64,000 bases of DNA from Ruminococcus sp. NK3A76 (GTDB taxonomy: Bacteria; Bacillota; Clostridia; Oscillospirales; Ruminococcaceae), in assembly GCF_000686125.1 (NCBI RefSeq), contig NZ_JMMA01000002.1, positions 1,240,001 to 1,304,000 of the forward strand, read 5' to 3'. A program made the position numbers and the translations under genes. Shown piece after piece: positions 31,801 to 39,926 of this stretch (the stretch's first letter is position 1; the number at the start of each line of letters is the position of its first letter). The notes beneath the pieces were generated by a model. It was not told where the DNA came from. It made no database searches and worked only from the letters and a program-made list of their open reading frames with translations.

Positions 31801-32424
31801 GAGCTTGCTGAGAAGCAGGTCGAAATGGGCAACCAGACGATCCTCGCAATCGCTAAGGCCGTTGATGCAAAGGACGGCAGAACAAGCAGACATTCATTCA
31901 GAGTTTCTCAGTATGCTGTGCTTATGGCGAAGGAACTCGGCTGGTCTGACAGTGAATGTGAAAATCTGCGTCGTGCGGCACTTCTCCATGATATAGGCAA
32001 GATAGGTATCCCGGATAAAATACTCAACAAGGATTCACGTCTTGATGATGATGAGTATAAGATAATGAAAACTCATGTTACAAGAGGTGCTGAGATTCTT
32101 AAGGACTTTACACTTGTAGATCATGTTGTTGACGGCGCACTGTATCATCACGAGCGCTATGACGGCAAGGGCTATATCAACGGTCTTAAGGGTGAGGAAA
32201 TTCCTGTTTACGGTAGGATAATCGGTGTTGCTGATGCATTTGATGCAATGACTGCTAACAGAGTTTACCGTAAGCGCCTTGATATGGACTTTGTCAGAAA
32301 TGAGTTTGCTGAGTGCAGCGGTTCTCAGTTTGACCCGAAAATGGTCGAAGTGCTGCTAAAACTCATAGACAACGGCACTATCGACGTGGAAAAAATATAC
32401 AATAAGAAAGATTCTGAAGACTGA
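28858..32424 (+). CDS. ECF-S-like membrane domain / Reg_prop sensor / HD-GYP fusion protein
   Basis: 1188-residue signalling protein. Residues 1-185 form five or six membrane helices resembling an ECF-transporter substrate-binding (S) component; a further helix at about 193-215 is followed by an extracellular region of two-component-regulator propeller repeats (about 235-830; blades such as DGVMWIGTYAGLYRY and DRLWIATNDNGLAV), a Y_Y_Y-like domain (865-925), a membrane helix (944-966) and a cytoplasmic HD-GYP domain (about 1000-1180) with HDIGKIG, HHERYDGKGY and GRIIGVADAFDAM. HD-GYP domains usually hydrolyse cyclic di-GMP. The fusion suggests that a captured ligand or propeller signal controls c-di-GMP. 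GAGGTG precedes the ATG. Single-gene unit. Confidence 0.9.
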   Translation: MTNKRKMLAVLIVLLSVAMNYYGRLLSVTFDLPVWFDTYGTAITAYAFGPVWGALVGAVSNIIYGIINNTNVIYYSLTNIAIGIIIGLGARNKRYEDIFGAISASIMLTIASVAISVPFNIMINNGKTSNIWGDGVIDYFSERGVPKSLCWIVGQFYVDFLDKVLLMVVLYLLIRLKNDYFKSSSEKAEKAEKAAKVLSMAVAAIMTFSLFGMLPATAESAPENEPVSASELDSYIQTTYGKAEGLECGEANDIAITSDGVMWIGTYAGLYRYTGKEFRMVDEYSTVKNVNRLYVDRNDRLWIATNDNGLAVAKDEKILVTLDEEEGLSSNSVRSISQTDDGLYYVGTAGSLMILEFDKESELKVVGEISEAGTGDCVASKGNNAACVTASGTLLLMSDKKVLDQLNLGSDELEFACCQFVGNELYAGMSDNTIRVYDISGGSLNEKDTIECGGLIYVNAIEQVADGRVFICADNGAGYIDKQGKFSQINTNAFNNSIDNIEIDFQGNIWLSSSRLGLMKLSASVFTDVFTMHGIKNAVVNAVERSGGKLYFGTDNGLKILDESTGELVENKLTKLLDGVRIRCINTDKTGNLWVSSYGMGLVLYSPGGQIKVYDANHGASGNWARVTVVMNDGTIASAGDTGVSFIKNYEITDNIGYGDDFTSSSVLCLLEGENGELLAGSDGDGVFVLKDGKVAGHLTRHDGLSSGVILRLAHCSKGGYFAVTSNGLCYIDKDNKISTLSEFPYSNNFDICEDGTGKLFVLGSAGIYVVDEEELLSGETPSYDKLDAKRGLNSSITANSWNYCDENGDLYLCCDSGVCVFSMKDYLLSAEQFKMKLTNIKLDKSLVTVDSSEPIDIARNVQRIDLYPEVINYSVEDPTISYMLKGFDSEPTVLSNSELDSITYTNLPVGNYTFVLSVLDNNGDAIEQMSVTIIKRKEIYDNGYFSVYLVAVAMLAVAWITWYIVRRQTRKAFVRQRIQLELAEKQVEMGNQTILAIAKAVDAKDGRTSRHSFRVSQYAVLMAKELGWSDSECENLRRAALLHDIGKIGIPDKILNKDSRLDDDEYKIMKTHVTRGAEILKDFTLVDHVVDGALYHHERYDGKGYINGLKGEEIPVYGRIIGVADAFDAMTANRVYRKRLDMDFVRNEFAECSGSQFDPKMVEVLLKLIDNGTIDVEKIYNKKDSED

Positions 32425-32430
32425 TAGTCT

Positions 32431-32470
32431 CAGACCGTTCCTTGCAGCAATGTTAGGGGCGGTCTGTTTT
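32431..32470 (+). terminator. Terminator of the HD-GYP gene
   Basis: CAGACCG (32431-32437) pairs with CGGTCTG (32460-32466), extended by an inner CC/GG, followed by TTTT. Confidence 0.8.
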
Positions 32471-32501
32471 ATATTATGCCAAAAAATAACGCTCTTTTGT
32501 A

Positions 32502-32531
32502 TTGACAGCAGTGTGTAGAATTTGGTATAAT
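32502..32531 (+). promoter_or_regulatory. Promoter of the small ORF / HprK-like unit
   Basis: TTGACA (32502-32507), 18 bases, TATAAT (32526-32531). The leader to the first ATG of the 38-codon ORF is about 70 bases. Confidence 0.8.
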
Positions 32532-32607
32532 ATTATAGATGTGTTTGTTTTTTTGAAGTGAGCTATCTTAACGGATAAATGCTCATAAAAGAGCTTTATC
32601 ATATACC

Positions 32608-32724
32608 ATGAGAGCGGTTGGGGCGCTTATTACCAAAGCCGACCCTGAACTCAATGAAGAATATATCGTCCCTCTGTCCGGGGTAATGGGTAAAATATCA
32701 ATAGAAATAAGGGAAACGAAATGA
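32608..32724 (+). CDS. Small ORF (38 codons) coupled to the HprK-like gene
   Basis: ATG to TGA, product beginning MRAVGALITKADPELNEE and ending KISIEIRETK. Its stop overlaps the start of the HprK-like gene (ATGA), and its own ATG is overlapped by the stop of a 10-codon frame starting at 32579 (MLIKELYHIP), also as ATGA. No strong ribosome site precedes it, so translation may depend on coupling. I recognise no family. It could be a leader peptide, a small substrate of the HprK-like protein, or a chance frame in a structured leader. Confidence 0.45.
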   Translation: MRAVGALITKADPELNEEYIVPLSGVMGKISIEIRETK

Positions 32725-33449
32725 AGACTTATAAAATAGCAGACAGATGTTTTGCGCTCGAAGCGATAAATAATGATGTGTATGAACTTTATGAAAAGTT
32801 TGCCTATCAGGGCGAACCTGAATTTGTGATAACCACTAATGATGAGGATATATTATTTGAGCGTGAGAAATCAAGGCGTGAACGTGAATTTGAAGGCCTT
32901 AAGCCTTATGAATTCAAGGACGGCTATCTTGAAACGCTTGCAGCTTACCGTAAGCTCGCTGTTAAGATGACGGAATATGATACATTTCTTTTCCACGGCT
33001 CGGTAATCGCAGTTGACGGAAAGGCGTATCTGTTCACTGCAAAAAGCGGCACCGGCAAATCCACTCACACAAGGCTCTGGCGTGAACTGCTCGGTGAAAG
33101 GGCTGTTATGGTCAACGACGACAAGCCGCTTCTTAGGGTAGGCGAGGACGGTGTCACTGTATACGGCACACCTTATAACGGCAAGCACGACCTCGGATGC
33201 AATATGTCAGCACCACTCAAAGCCATATGTATAATTGAGCGTGGTGAGCAAAACAGTATTGATAAGATAAGCGCATCTGATGCTTATGATATGCTTCTCC
33301 AGCAGGTTTACCGCCCTTCTGACGGGCTTGCATTGTCAAGGACGCTTGATCTTATAGACAAGGCCTGCACAAAGACCGGGCTTTACCGCCTTAAAGCCAA
33401 TATGGATATTTCAGCTGCCGAGCTGTCATTCTCGACTATGAGCAAATAA
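32721..33449 (+). CDS. HPr kinase-like P-loop protein
   Basis: 242-residue protein resembling the C-terminal kinase domain of HprK. FHGSVIAVDGKAYLF leads into the Walker A SGTGKSTHT (residues about 113-121), followed by VMVNDDKPLL, which fits the Walker B/Mg site. It is separate from true hprK (53914-54873) and lacks its N-terminal domain and the HPr-binding signature. Such shortened HprK-like proteins occur near PqqD, S24/S26 peptidase and peptide-modification genes in Firmicutes. Here its only neighbour is the 38-codon ORF that it overlaps. Substrate unknown. Confidence 0.8.
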   Translation: MKTYKIADRCFALEAINNDVYELYEKFAYQGEPEFVITTNDEDILFEREKSRREREFEGLKPYEFKDGYLETLAAYRKLAVKMTEYDTFLFHGSVIAVDGKAYLFTAKSGTGKSTHTRLWRELLGERAVMVNDDKPLLRVGEDGVTVYGTPYNGKHDLGCNMSAPLKAICIIERGEQNSIDKISASDAYDMLLQQVYRPSDGLALSRTLDLIDKACTKTGLYRLKANMDISAAELSFSTMSK

Positions 33450-33455
33450 AAGAAT

Positions 33456-33490
33456 CACCCCTGTATTGTCTTATATGACATACAGGGGTG
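33456..33490. terminator. Convergent terminator
   Basis: 10-bp perfect stem CACCCCTGTA/TACAGGGGTG with an inner TGTC/GACA extension, between the HprK-like and exonuclease genes. Confidence 0.75.
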
Positions 33491-34492
33491 TTATGTTCTT
33501 ATTCTCTTTTTCCTGCGCACCTTGGAAACGGGAGAAGGGTTTCTGCTCATAAAGCTCTCGATTATCATTTTTTCTTTGTCTTCATAATGATAGCTTTTGT
33601 AGCTTATCTCGCCGTCAGAAGGCTTGATGAACTTAGGCTTTTCTATCAGCTTTATCGCCGTATGGTGTTCGCTGCTCTTGAAATTGAGCGCTACTATATC
33701 ACACCCTTCGGGGAGCTTTTTGTAGCCTTCTTCTATTTTAGAATGCAGCTTGATAAGCAGGCTCGCACCCTTTTTATTGCCCTTTTTGATAAGCTGGTCA
33801 TAAAGCTCACGCTCTTTGCCCGTCATTGTATCTATAACTTGCTTACGGCGTTCTTCAATAGCCTTGCGCTGTTCTTCCTCACGCTGTCTTTTAAGCTCTA
33901 AACGTTCACTGAGCAGGCTGTATACCTTTTCACAGCCTATATCAGGCCTTAACGAATGAGAGTATATACATTGCAGAGCCTGTGCATCGACCAGAGCATT
34001 ATGAAAGCTCCCGTCAGGAACAAAATCAAGTGCTGACGAAAGATCTTTGACATTGATTATATCCTTAGTGCCAAAACGGCTCATGACTATATCCTGAACA
34101 TTTGTTACAGCCTTTGCTGTGCGTTCTATTGGCGTGCAGTCAAGAGACAGCCTCTCATAATTGCTTACAGTCGCATTGAGCCCTACAACGTCGTAATTGC
34201 CCCATACAAGTATATTGTCAATACCGTGCTTATCAAGCATGGCATTGGCTTTTTTGCATACAAAGTGTGCATCAAAAGAAGCGTCAATGATAGTCTGTGT
34301 AAGCCCTGTCAGCTTGCGGCACTGTTTTGTGAGCTTGGGGTGCTTTATTGGGCGCACTGTGTCATAGAATGTATCAAGCACATTCTGTGCATCGTCATCG
34401 GTTATAACAAGGCCTATGCTCAGTAATTCGACCTTGTCGCCTGTAATATTGCCGCCGCAGGTAAATTCAAAATCCGCAAAGCATAGTGCCAT
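33491..34492 (-). CDS. DEDDh 3'-5' exonuclease with coiled-coil and basic tail
   Basis: 333-residue protein. Residues 1-180 are a DnaQ/KapD-type exonuclease: FADFEFTC holds the first Asp and Glu, WGNYDV the second Asp and HNALVDAQ the His-Asp pair. A charged coiled coil (about 192-235, rich in Glu, Arg and Gln) and a Lys-rich tail ending KVRRKKRIRT follow, which may bind nucleic acid. GGAGGG lies ten bases before the ATG. Its substrate (DNA or small RNA) cannot be told. Own promoter; single gene. Confidence 0.88.
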   Translation of the reverse strand: MALCFADFEFTCGGNITGDKVELLSIGLVITDDDAQNVLDTFYDTVRPIKHPKLTKQCRKLTGLTQTIIDASFDAHFVCKKANAMLDKHGIDNILVWGNYDVVGLNATVSNYERLSLDCTPIERTAKAVTNVQDIVMSRFGTKDIINVKDLSSALDFVPDGSFHNALVDAQALQCIYSHSLRPDIGCEKVYSLLSERLELKRQREEEQRKAIEERRKQVIDTMTGKERELYDQLIKKGNKKGASLLIKLHSKIEEGYKKLPEGCDIVALNFKSSEHHTAIKLIEKPKFIKPSDGEISYKSYHYEDKEKMIIESFMSRNPSPVSKVRRKKRIRT

Positions 34493-34534
34493 TTAGTCCG
34501 CCCTCCTTTTTTATAAACGCTCTCAACAAATGAT

Positions 34535-34564
34535 ATTATATCATAAACTGCACTCAGATGTCAA
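34535..34564 (-). promoter_or_regulatory. Promoter of the exonuclease gene
   Basis: Minus strand TTGACA (34564-34559), 18 bases, TATAAT (34540-34535). Confidence 0.8.
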
Positions 34565-34610
34565 GCTGTGAAACTTATTAGCTAAATATATAAATTATTG
34601 TCATAATAAC

Positions 34611-34639
34611 TTGATTTTTTGGTAATTATGTGATATAAT
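34611..34639 (+). promoter_or_regulatory. Promoter of the chemoreceptor gene
   Basis: TTGATT (34611-34616), 17 bases, TATAAT (34634-34639), 45 bases before the start. Confidence 0.75.
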
Positions 34640-34683
34640 ATAAATTGGCAAATAACAAATTAATCATAATGTGGTGATATGAT

Positions 34684-36612
34684 ATGTTAAAAAGAAAAAC
34701 TAAGATCAAATATAGGGTAATGAGACTTGGCATCATTTCGGTTATAGTATCATCGGTCGTTCTTACGATCGCTTCAACTATCATTACCCAGGCAATACAG
34801 GTGGCGAAGTTTGACGAGGAGCTTGAATCGCTTTCTGATGCTTATGTGACGAATATCTCATCATTGACAAATACTATCAAGATGCAGATAGAAAGCACTG
34901 CCGCATATCCTAAGCTCGTTGATACAAGCCTGTCTGATGCCGAGATCAAGAAGATACTTGAAGAACTGGCGACTACTACATATTTCCATGATTTCAGTAT
35001 TGCAAACCCTGACGGCACTACGATGAATAACACCAATATCTCAGAGCGTGAGTATTTTCAGCGTGCGCTCAACGGCGAGACATTTATTTCAAGCCCTGTT
35101 GTCAGACTTACCGACAGCAGTATCACGACTATGGTCGGTACAAAGATGCCTGACGGCCGTGTGCTTTACGGTGCGCTTGAATCAGAGCTATTCTCAAACG
35201 GCCTGAAATCCAAGACCGATGATTCGAGACTTGTTCTTGTGCTTGATAAAGACGGTATGGTCATCGCTTCGAGTGACCCTTCGCTTGTTGAGGAGCAGAA
35301 GAATTACTATGCAGATAAAGACGAGGTTTACGGCGACCTGTCCGAGAAGATGATAAACGGTGAAAACGGTAACTATAAATTATCCAGAGACGGTGAATCC
35401 TGTGGTTCATACTTCCAGACAATAGACAAAAGCAACGGCTGGAGTATCTGTGTCATAGGTTCTTACTCAGATGCTCTCAACGGTGTTTATAAGGCTATCC
35501 TTATATCAGCCGGTATGTCTATCCTTCTTATAGTTATAGAAATAATCGTTGCATTCAAGGTGGCCGGCAGGATTACCGGTTCTGTTTCGTATTCTGCTGA
35601 AAGACTTAACCTTCTGTCATACGGTGATATCCATTCTGATGCAGAGGTCAAGTATACTAATGACGAGACGGAGGATATGACAAGCTCGCTGTCTCTTGCT
35701 GTAAGTAAGCTGCGACAGTATATCAATACTATCACGGAAAACCTTCAGGGAATGGCTAACGGCGACTTCTCGATATCGAACGATATGGAATTCAACGGCG
35801 ATTTCGTAAAGATAAGCGATGCTTTCTCTGAGATAAACGATACGCTCGGTAAACTCATAACCGAGATAAATATCGCAGCATCTGATGTTCTTAAGGGCGT
35901 TCGTCAGATATCTAATGACTCTGCCGCTCTTGCAGACGGTTCTACAAAGCAGTCAACTGCTGTTGAGGAGCTCAACACCACAATGTCAAAGGTCGCAGAG
36001 CAGGCTGAGAATGCCGCTAAGAACGCCGAATACGCAGCACATCTTACCGCTACATCTGCTGAGAAGGTCAATCAGCAGGAGGAAGAGATGCAGAATATGC
36101 TCTCTGCTATAACCGAAGTTAAGGAAAAGTCAAACGAGATAAGCTCTATCATCAAGACTATCGAGGATATCTCGTTCCAGACAAATATCCTTGCGCTAAA
36201 TGCTTCTATCGAGGCGGCAAGAGCCGGTGACGCAGGCCGAGGCTTTGCAGTCGTTGCTGATGAAGTAGTTGACCTTGCTAATAAGTCTTCACAGGCAGCT
36301 CAGGACTCGGCAGATCTTATATCTCAGACATTAAGTGCTGTTAACAGAGGCTTCAAGGCAGCTAATGAGAGTGCTGCCAAGATGACAGAAGTAAGAAAGA
36401 TGTCAGAAAAGGTCAGCGAGCTCGTTACGGATATAGCCCAAACTTCTACAGATCAGGCAACTGCTATATCGCAGACAACTGCCGGTATCGAGCAGATATC
36501 AGAAGTCGTTGCACAGAACTCTGTTACTGCTATCCATACAGCATCTTCTTGTGAGCAGCTTACAGTTCAGGCGAACTCGCTCAGAGATAAGATAAGTGTG
36601 CTTAAGGTATAA
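34684..36612 (+). CDS. Methyl-accepting chemotaxis protein
   Basis: 642-residue transmembrane chemoreceptor. A first helix (about 13-36), an extracellular Cache-type sensor (about 40-265, with [11 protein letters not shown] and SEREYF typical of these folds), a second helix (about 269-290), a HAMP-like segment, and a cytoplasmic signalling domain with the hairpin tip [18 protein letters not shown] and [11 protein letters not shown]. It passes ligand signals to CheA/CheW. No other chemotaxis gene is in the window. The C-terminus lacks a CheR-binding pentapeptide. The flavodoxin gene follows after 23 bases and may be cotranscribed. Confidence 0.95.
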   Translation: MLKRKTKIKYRVMRLGIISVIVSSVVLTIASTIITQAIQVAKFDEELESLSDAYVTNISSLTNTIKMQIESTAAYPKLVDTSLSDAEIKKILEELATTTYFHDFSIANPDGTTMNNTNISEREYFQRALNGETFISSPVVRLTDSSITTMVGTKMPDGRVLYGALESELFSNGLKSKTDDSRLVLVLDKDGMVIASSDPSLVEEQKNYYADKDEVYGDLSEKMINGENGNYKLSRDGESCGSYFQTIDKSNGWSICVIGSYSDALNGVYKAILISAGMSILLIVIEIIVAFKVAGRITGSVSYSAERLNLLSYGDIHSDAEVKYTNDETEDMTSSLSLAVSKLRQYINTITENLQGMANGDFSISNDMEFNGDFVKISDAFSEINDTLGKLITEINIAASDVLKGVRQISNDSAALADGSTKQSTAVEELNTTMSKVAEQAENAAKNAEYAAHLTATSAEKVNQQEEEMQNMLSAITEVKEKSNEISSIIKTIEDISFQTNILALNASIEAARAGDAGRGFAVVADEVVDLANKSSQAAQDSADLISQTLSAVNRGFKAANESAAKMTEVRKMSEKVSELVTDIAQTSTDQATAISQTTAGIEQISEVVAQNSVTAIHTASSCEQLTVQANSLRDKISVLKV

Positions 36613-36635
36613 CAAAGACGAAAGGGTTTGATAAA

Positions 36636-37115
36636 ATGTCAAAAAACATCACAGTATGCTTTTCAGCGAGCGGTGTCACAAAAAGAGCTGCACAGCTGAT
36701 AGCAGATACACTAAATACCGAGCTTATAGAGATAACTCCTAAAACCGCATATACCAAAGAGGATCTCAACTGGAGAGACAAGAATTCACGTTCAACTCTT
36801 GAAATGAGCGATAAGTCATCTCGCCCTGAGATAACCAATGAAAAGGTCGATCTTTCAGGAGTGGATACCGTTTTTCTCGGATTCCCTGTATGGTGGTATA
36901 TTGCGCCGACGATCGTAAACACATTCCTTGAAGCAAATGACCTGTCAGGCAAGCGCATAGTATTGTTTGCGACCTCCGGCGGCTCGGATTTTGGCAAGAC
37001 AGTGCAGTTCTTAAAAAACAGCGTAGCATCTGATACAGTGATATCCGAGGGCAGGGTGTTCTCAGGCAGATTTGAGGATAATGATGTAGTTGAATTTGCC
37101 AGACAGTATATCTGA
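36636..37115 (+). CDS. Flavodoxin
   Basis: 159-residue FMN-binding electron carrier of the short flavodoxin-like group. The N-terminal phosphate loop is FSASGVTKRAA, and FLGFPVWWYIAP is the conserved second FMN-contact region; ATSGGSDFGKT is the third. It could serve the ferredoxin-linked enzymes of the cell under iron shortage, but nothing in the sequence ties it to a partner. Ends at a strong terminator. Confidence 0.92.
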   Translation: MSKNITVCFSASGVTKRAAQLIADTLNTELIEITPKTAYTKEDLNWRDKNSRSTLEMSDKSSRPEITNEKVDLSGVDTVFLGFPVWWYIAPTIVNTFLEANDLSGKRIVLFATSGGSDFGKTVQFLKNSVASDTVISEGRVFSGRFEDNDVVEFARQYI

Positions 37116-37136
37116 GTATGATATTATAACTGAAAT

Positions 37137-37163
37137 GACCCCCACAAAATCTGTGGGGGTCTT
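37137..37163. terminator. Convergent terminator after the flavodoxin gene
   Basis: 10-bp perfect stem GACCCCCACA/TGTGGGGGTC with a 5-base loop; serves both converging genes. Confidence 0.85.
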
Positions 37164-37168
37164 GCTTG

Positions 37169-37681
37169 TTATATTTCAATGTGTGTAAAACATCCGTCTT
37201 CGTAGATCACAGCACTGTGAGCTGAGCCGTTCTTTGGTATCGACACCGAGCCGGGATTTACTGCTTTGAAAGTAGAGTGATCCTTGTTCTCGGGAATGTG
37301 CGTGTGCCCGTAAAGCAATATATCACCCTTGACAAGCGGCGGGGGAGTATCAGGTGAGAACTTGTGCCCGTGTGTTGCAAATATCCTTACCTTGCCGTCG
37401 TATATCCAAGCATATTCGGCCATGATAGGGAAGTCAAGCACCATCTGATCTACCTCAGTGTCGCAGTTCCCTCTTATTGCAAGTATCTTGTCTTTGAGCG
37501 GATTAAGAAGCGCTATGACTTCTTTTGGTGCATATTCCTCAGGCAGGTCATTTCTCGGGCCGTGATAAAGAATGTCGCCAAGAAGTATCAGCTTTTCAAC
37601 TTTGCTGTTTTTGAATGCCTCCAGCATTCTTCTGCACCATTTTGCTGAGCCGTGTATGTCTGATGCAATAAATAGTCTCAT
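37169..37681 (-). CDS. YfcE/MJ0936-type metallophosphoesterase
   Basis: 170-residue binuclear-metal phosphodiesterase. The metal ligands are in SDIHG (10-14 region), GDILYHG, GNCDTEV, THGHKF and GHTHIPE, the full set for the YfcE family. Natural substrates of the family are unclear; YfcE hydrolyses phosphodiester bonds in vitro. Its start overlaps the stop of the SGNH hydrolase gene upstream by four bases, so the two are coupled. Confidence 0.93.
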   Translation of the reverse strand: MRLFIASDIHGSAKWCRRMLEAFKNSKVEKLILLGDILYHGPRNDLPEEYAPKEVIALLNPLKDKILAIRGNCDTEVDQMVLDFPIMAEYAWIYDGKVRIFATHGHKFSPDTPPPLVKGDILLYGHTHIPENKDHSTFKAVNPGSVSIPKNGSAHSAVIYEDGCFTHIEI

Positions 37682-38757
37682 TTAGTATCGCCTTTCTGCT
37701 TTTTTCTTGTTGCAGCAATAGTCACTGCTGATACACCGGCTGCAAGAGATGCTACAGCTATCGTAGCTATAACGATTATCTTGTAGTCATCATCCTGCTT
37801 GTCTTTGCTGCCAGTGCTGCTTTCAGTTTTATCTGCATCTGCCTGAACAGCTTCAGCCTTGGGTTTTTCGACCTTTATTGTAAATGACTTTTGCCTTATA
37901 ACGCCGTTTATAGTCTCATATATTTTCTTGTGACCGTCAGCATTGGGGTGAATGTCTATCTTTGCGATATTTGTCAGCTTATCGCCCTGCCCGGAAAATG
38001 CTGTGAATACATCTGCTATCTCATAGCGTACATTTCCCTGCTCGTCTTTGGCATTGTTGTTTATCTTTTCATTTAGAGTGTCTATCTTGCTTTTTACAAA
38101 AGCCATGAACAGCTTGGGCTTCTCTTTTGTATCAACAGGGTTGTAAAGCGTCTGTACTATAACTCTTGCATCGCACTTGTCGTTGATGTAAGTTGTTATA
38201 TCCTTGATATTATCATCATATGCTGCGAGCTTTTCTTCAAGCACCTTTGAAAGGTCGGTGTAAATACTCATTATTTCGCCGACAGAATGATTTGAGAGAA
38301 TATCCTTGATGCTTATCCCATAATCGGTATTTTCAGAGAAGAAGCCAAACAGCGTATGAAGCAGATCGTTTCCTCCTATCGAGATAAGAACAAGATCGCA
38401 GCCTTCAAGGTCGCTGTCGTATTCACCTTTCTGGAGGTCTTCAAGAAGCTCAGGCGAAGTCTGGCCGTCTATTGCCTTGTTGGTAAAATCTTCTTCTCCT
38501 TGCTTAAGCTCTTTCTCAAAGTCTTTCTTAAGCATATTTGCATATGATTCAACGTTTTCTCTGCCGTTGTCATAACCTTCAAGACCATAGCCAGTTGCTA
38601 TCGAATCTCCGATCACAAGCACTTTCTGAGGAACAGCCGATTCTACACTTTCATATTCAGTATCATCTGCTGCCACACTTATAGTGCCTATCAAAAGCAG
38701 TGAAGCGGCGGTTAAAGCTGATGTCAGACGTTTAAAAAGTAAATTGGTGTGTTTCAT
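37678..38757 (-). CDS. SGNH/GDSL hydrolase anchored to the membrane
   Basis: 359-residue secreted esterase or lipase. A signal peptide (about 1-30, ending in SVAADD) precedes the SGNH core: block I VIGDSIATGYGL with the nucleophilic Ser, block III SIGGNDLL, and block V DIHPNADGH with the catalytic Asp and His. A charged linker and a C-terminal membrane helix (IATIAVASLAAG region) followed by RKKQKG anchor it, like a sortase-free stalk. The substrate may be acetylated polysaccharide or peptidoglycan; this is inference from cell location. Own promoter and a GGTGG ribosome site. Confidence 0.9.
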   Translation of the reverse strand: MKHTNLLFKRLTSALTAASLLLIGTISVAADDTEYESVESAVPQKVLVIGDSIATGYGLEGYDNGRENVESYANMLKKDFEKELKQGEEDFTNKAIDGQTSPELLEDLQKGEYDSDLEGCDLVLISIGGNDLLHTLFGFFSENTDYGISIKDILSNHSVGEIMSIYTDLSKVLEEKLAAYDDNIKDITTYINDKCDARVIVQTLYNPVDTKEKPKLFMAFVKSKIDTLNEKINNNAKDEQGNVRYEIADVFTAFSGQGDKLTNIAKIDIHPNADGHKKIYETINGVIRQKSFTIKVEKPKAEAVQADADKTESSTGSKDKQDDDYKIIVIATIAVASLAAGVSAVTIAATRKKQKGDTK

Positions 38758-38793
38758 AACTGACCACCTTTTCTTATTATTGATGTCATATAT

Positions 38794-38822
38794 ATTATAT
38801 CACAGTTTTGCAGAAAATACAA
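38794..38822 (-). promoter_or_regulatory. Promoter of the SGNH hydrolase operon
   Basis: Minus strand TTGTAT (38822-38817), 17 bases, TATAAT (38799-38794). Confidence 0.72.
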
Positions 38823-38976
38823 TATTATGATACTTAGTTTTATTTGCGTAAAATATTAAAGTAAAACATAATATACACGCTAACCATATACTGTAAATTA
38901 CAGGCTGTATAATTGTGATAACATATAAATATTCTTTGAATTTTTGTGTGAAATAATAAAAATCAGACAAAAACCC

Positions 38977-39005
38977 TTGACAATTCTTTGGTGTTGTGTT
39001 ATTAT
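38977..39005 (+). promoter_or_regulatory. Promoter of the AraC regulator
   Basis: TTGACA (38977-38982), 17 bases, TATTAT (39000-39005). Confidence 0.8.
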
Positions 39006-39062
39006 AAAATAGGACAATATGAAAGCCATTGCAAATAATGCATTGCAGAAAGGGTGAAATAT

Positions 39063-39893
39063 ATGACCGATTATTGTTACCCTGTTCTTGGTGAGGAGGC
39101 TGGCCTGCCGATGTATGTTCTCGGTGCCGGCGCAAGAGATCAGGAGTTTCATTTTATAAGAGAGGAAGGCTATCCCAATCATCAGATAATATATTGTGTC
39201 AGAGGCAAGGGTGTGCTCAAAATAGATGATGAGTCGTTTGAGATCACTGCCGGCACAGGCTTTTTCCTGCCGCAGGGCAAGCCGCATGAGTATTATCCTA
39301 CAGATGATGTTTGGGAAACTCATTGGGTGACGTTTGCCGGTAATGAGGTGGATAATATACTTGGATTTATCAAGCTCGACAAGGCTCGTGTCTTTACTAT
39401 CCACGACATCAATCAGCTTGATGCTATATTCAAGAAGATGCTTTACCTTATGAAGACAAATTATTATTATTGTGGTATCCAGTGCTCTGTCTTGCTGTAT
39501 CAGTTCTTTATGGAGCTTCACAGGGTAGTTAATCTGCAAAACGGTTCTCAGGACAGCCAGAAGCTGAATCAGCTCGCTCCTGTTATGGAATATATCGACA
39601 AGAATTATAAGAATGATATTACTCTTGTTGAGCTTGCGGACCTTGTTGATCTTTCACCACAGTATCTGTGCAGGCTGTTCAAGGAATGCCTGAGTATAAG
39701 GCCGTTTGAGTACCTTGCAAGAAAGCGTGTTCAGCAGGCGAAGATTCTTCTCCTTGAAGGCAAGTGGAATATCAACGAGATAGCTTCAATGGTCGGTTAT
39801 AATGATTGCAGTTATTTCTGCGCTGTTTTCAAAAGACATGAGATGCTGTCGCCGGCTGAATTCAGAAGCCTTCACAGAAAAGCCAATAAGTAA
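39063..39893 (+). CDS. AraC family transcriptional regulator
   Basis: 276-residue regulator with an N-terminal cupin-like sensor (about 15-105, including FFLPQGKPHEYYP, the usual arabinose-binding-type strand) and a C-terminal double helix-turn-helix (about 175-272: LVELADLVDLSPQYLCRLFKE and INEIASMVGYNDCSYF). Members of this type usually control sugar uptake genes, but no transport or glycoside hydrolase gene lies nearby, so the targets are elsewhere or the divergent SGNH unit. ATG 39063 was preferred over GTG 39054 because AAAGGG is correctly spaced for the former. Confidence 0.93.
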   Translation: MTDYCYPVLGEEAGLPMYVLGAGARDQEFHFIREEGYPNHQIIYCVRGKGVLKIDDESFEITAGTGFFLPQGKPHEYYPTDDVWETHWVTFAGNEVDNILGFIKLDKARVFTIHDINQLDAIFKKMLYLMKTNYYYCGIQCSVLLYQFFMELHRVVNLQNGSQDSQKLNQLAPVMEYIDKNYKNDITLVELADLVDLSPQYLCRLFKECLSIRPFEYLARKRVQQAKILLLEGKWNINEIASMVGYNDCSYFCAVFKRHEMLSPAEFRSLHRKANK

Positions 39894-39897
39894 ACAT

Positions 39898-39926
39898 AAG
39901 CCTGAGCGTTATGCCCGGGCTTTTCT
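39898..39926 (+). terminator. Terminator of the AraC gene
   Basis: 10-base arms AAGCCTGAGC and GCCCGGGCTT with one mismatch and one G-T pair, then TTCTT. Confidence 0.65.

Larger units (their letters stand above)
38758..39062. other. 305-base divergent intergenic region
   Basis: Between the SGNH hydrolase and the AraC regulator. It contains a promoter for each, and a small palindrome CTGTAA-A-TTACAG at 38891-38903 that could be an operator shared by both. The rest is AT-rich with no feature I can name. Confidence 0.5.

Noticed and set aside
32538-32720. Known riboswitch in the leader of the HprK-like gene
   Set aside because: I could not match it to any riboswitch consensus, and most of the region is accounted for by the 38-codon frame.
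32721-33449. True HPr kinase (hprK)
   Set aside because: It lacks the N-terminal domain and the HPr-binding signature; the real hprK is at 53914-54873.
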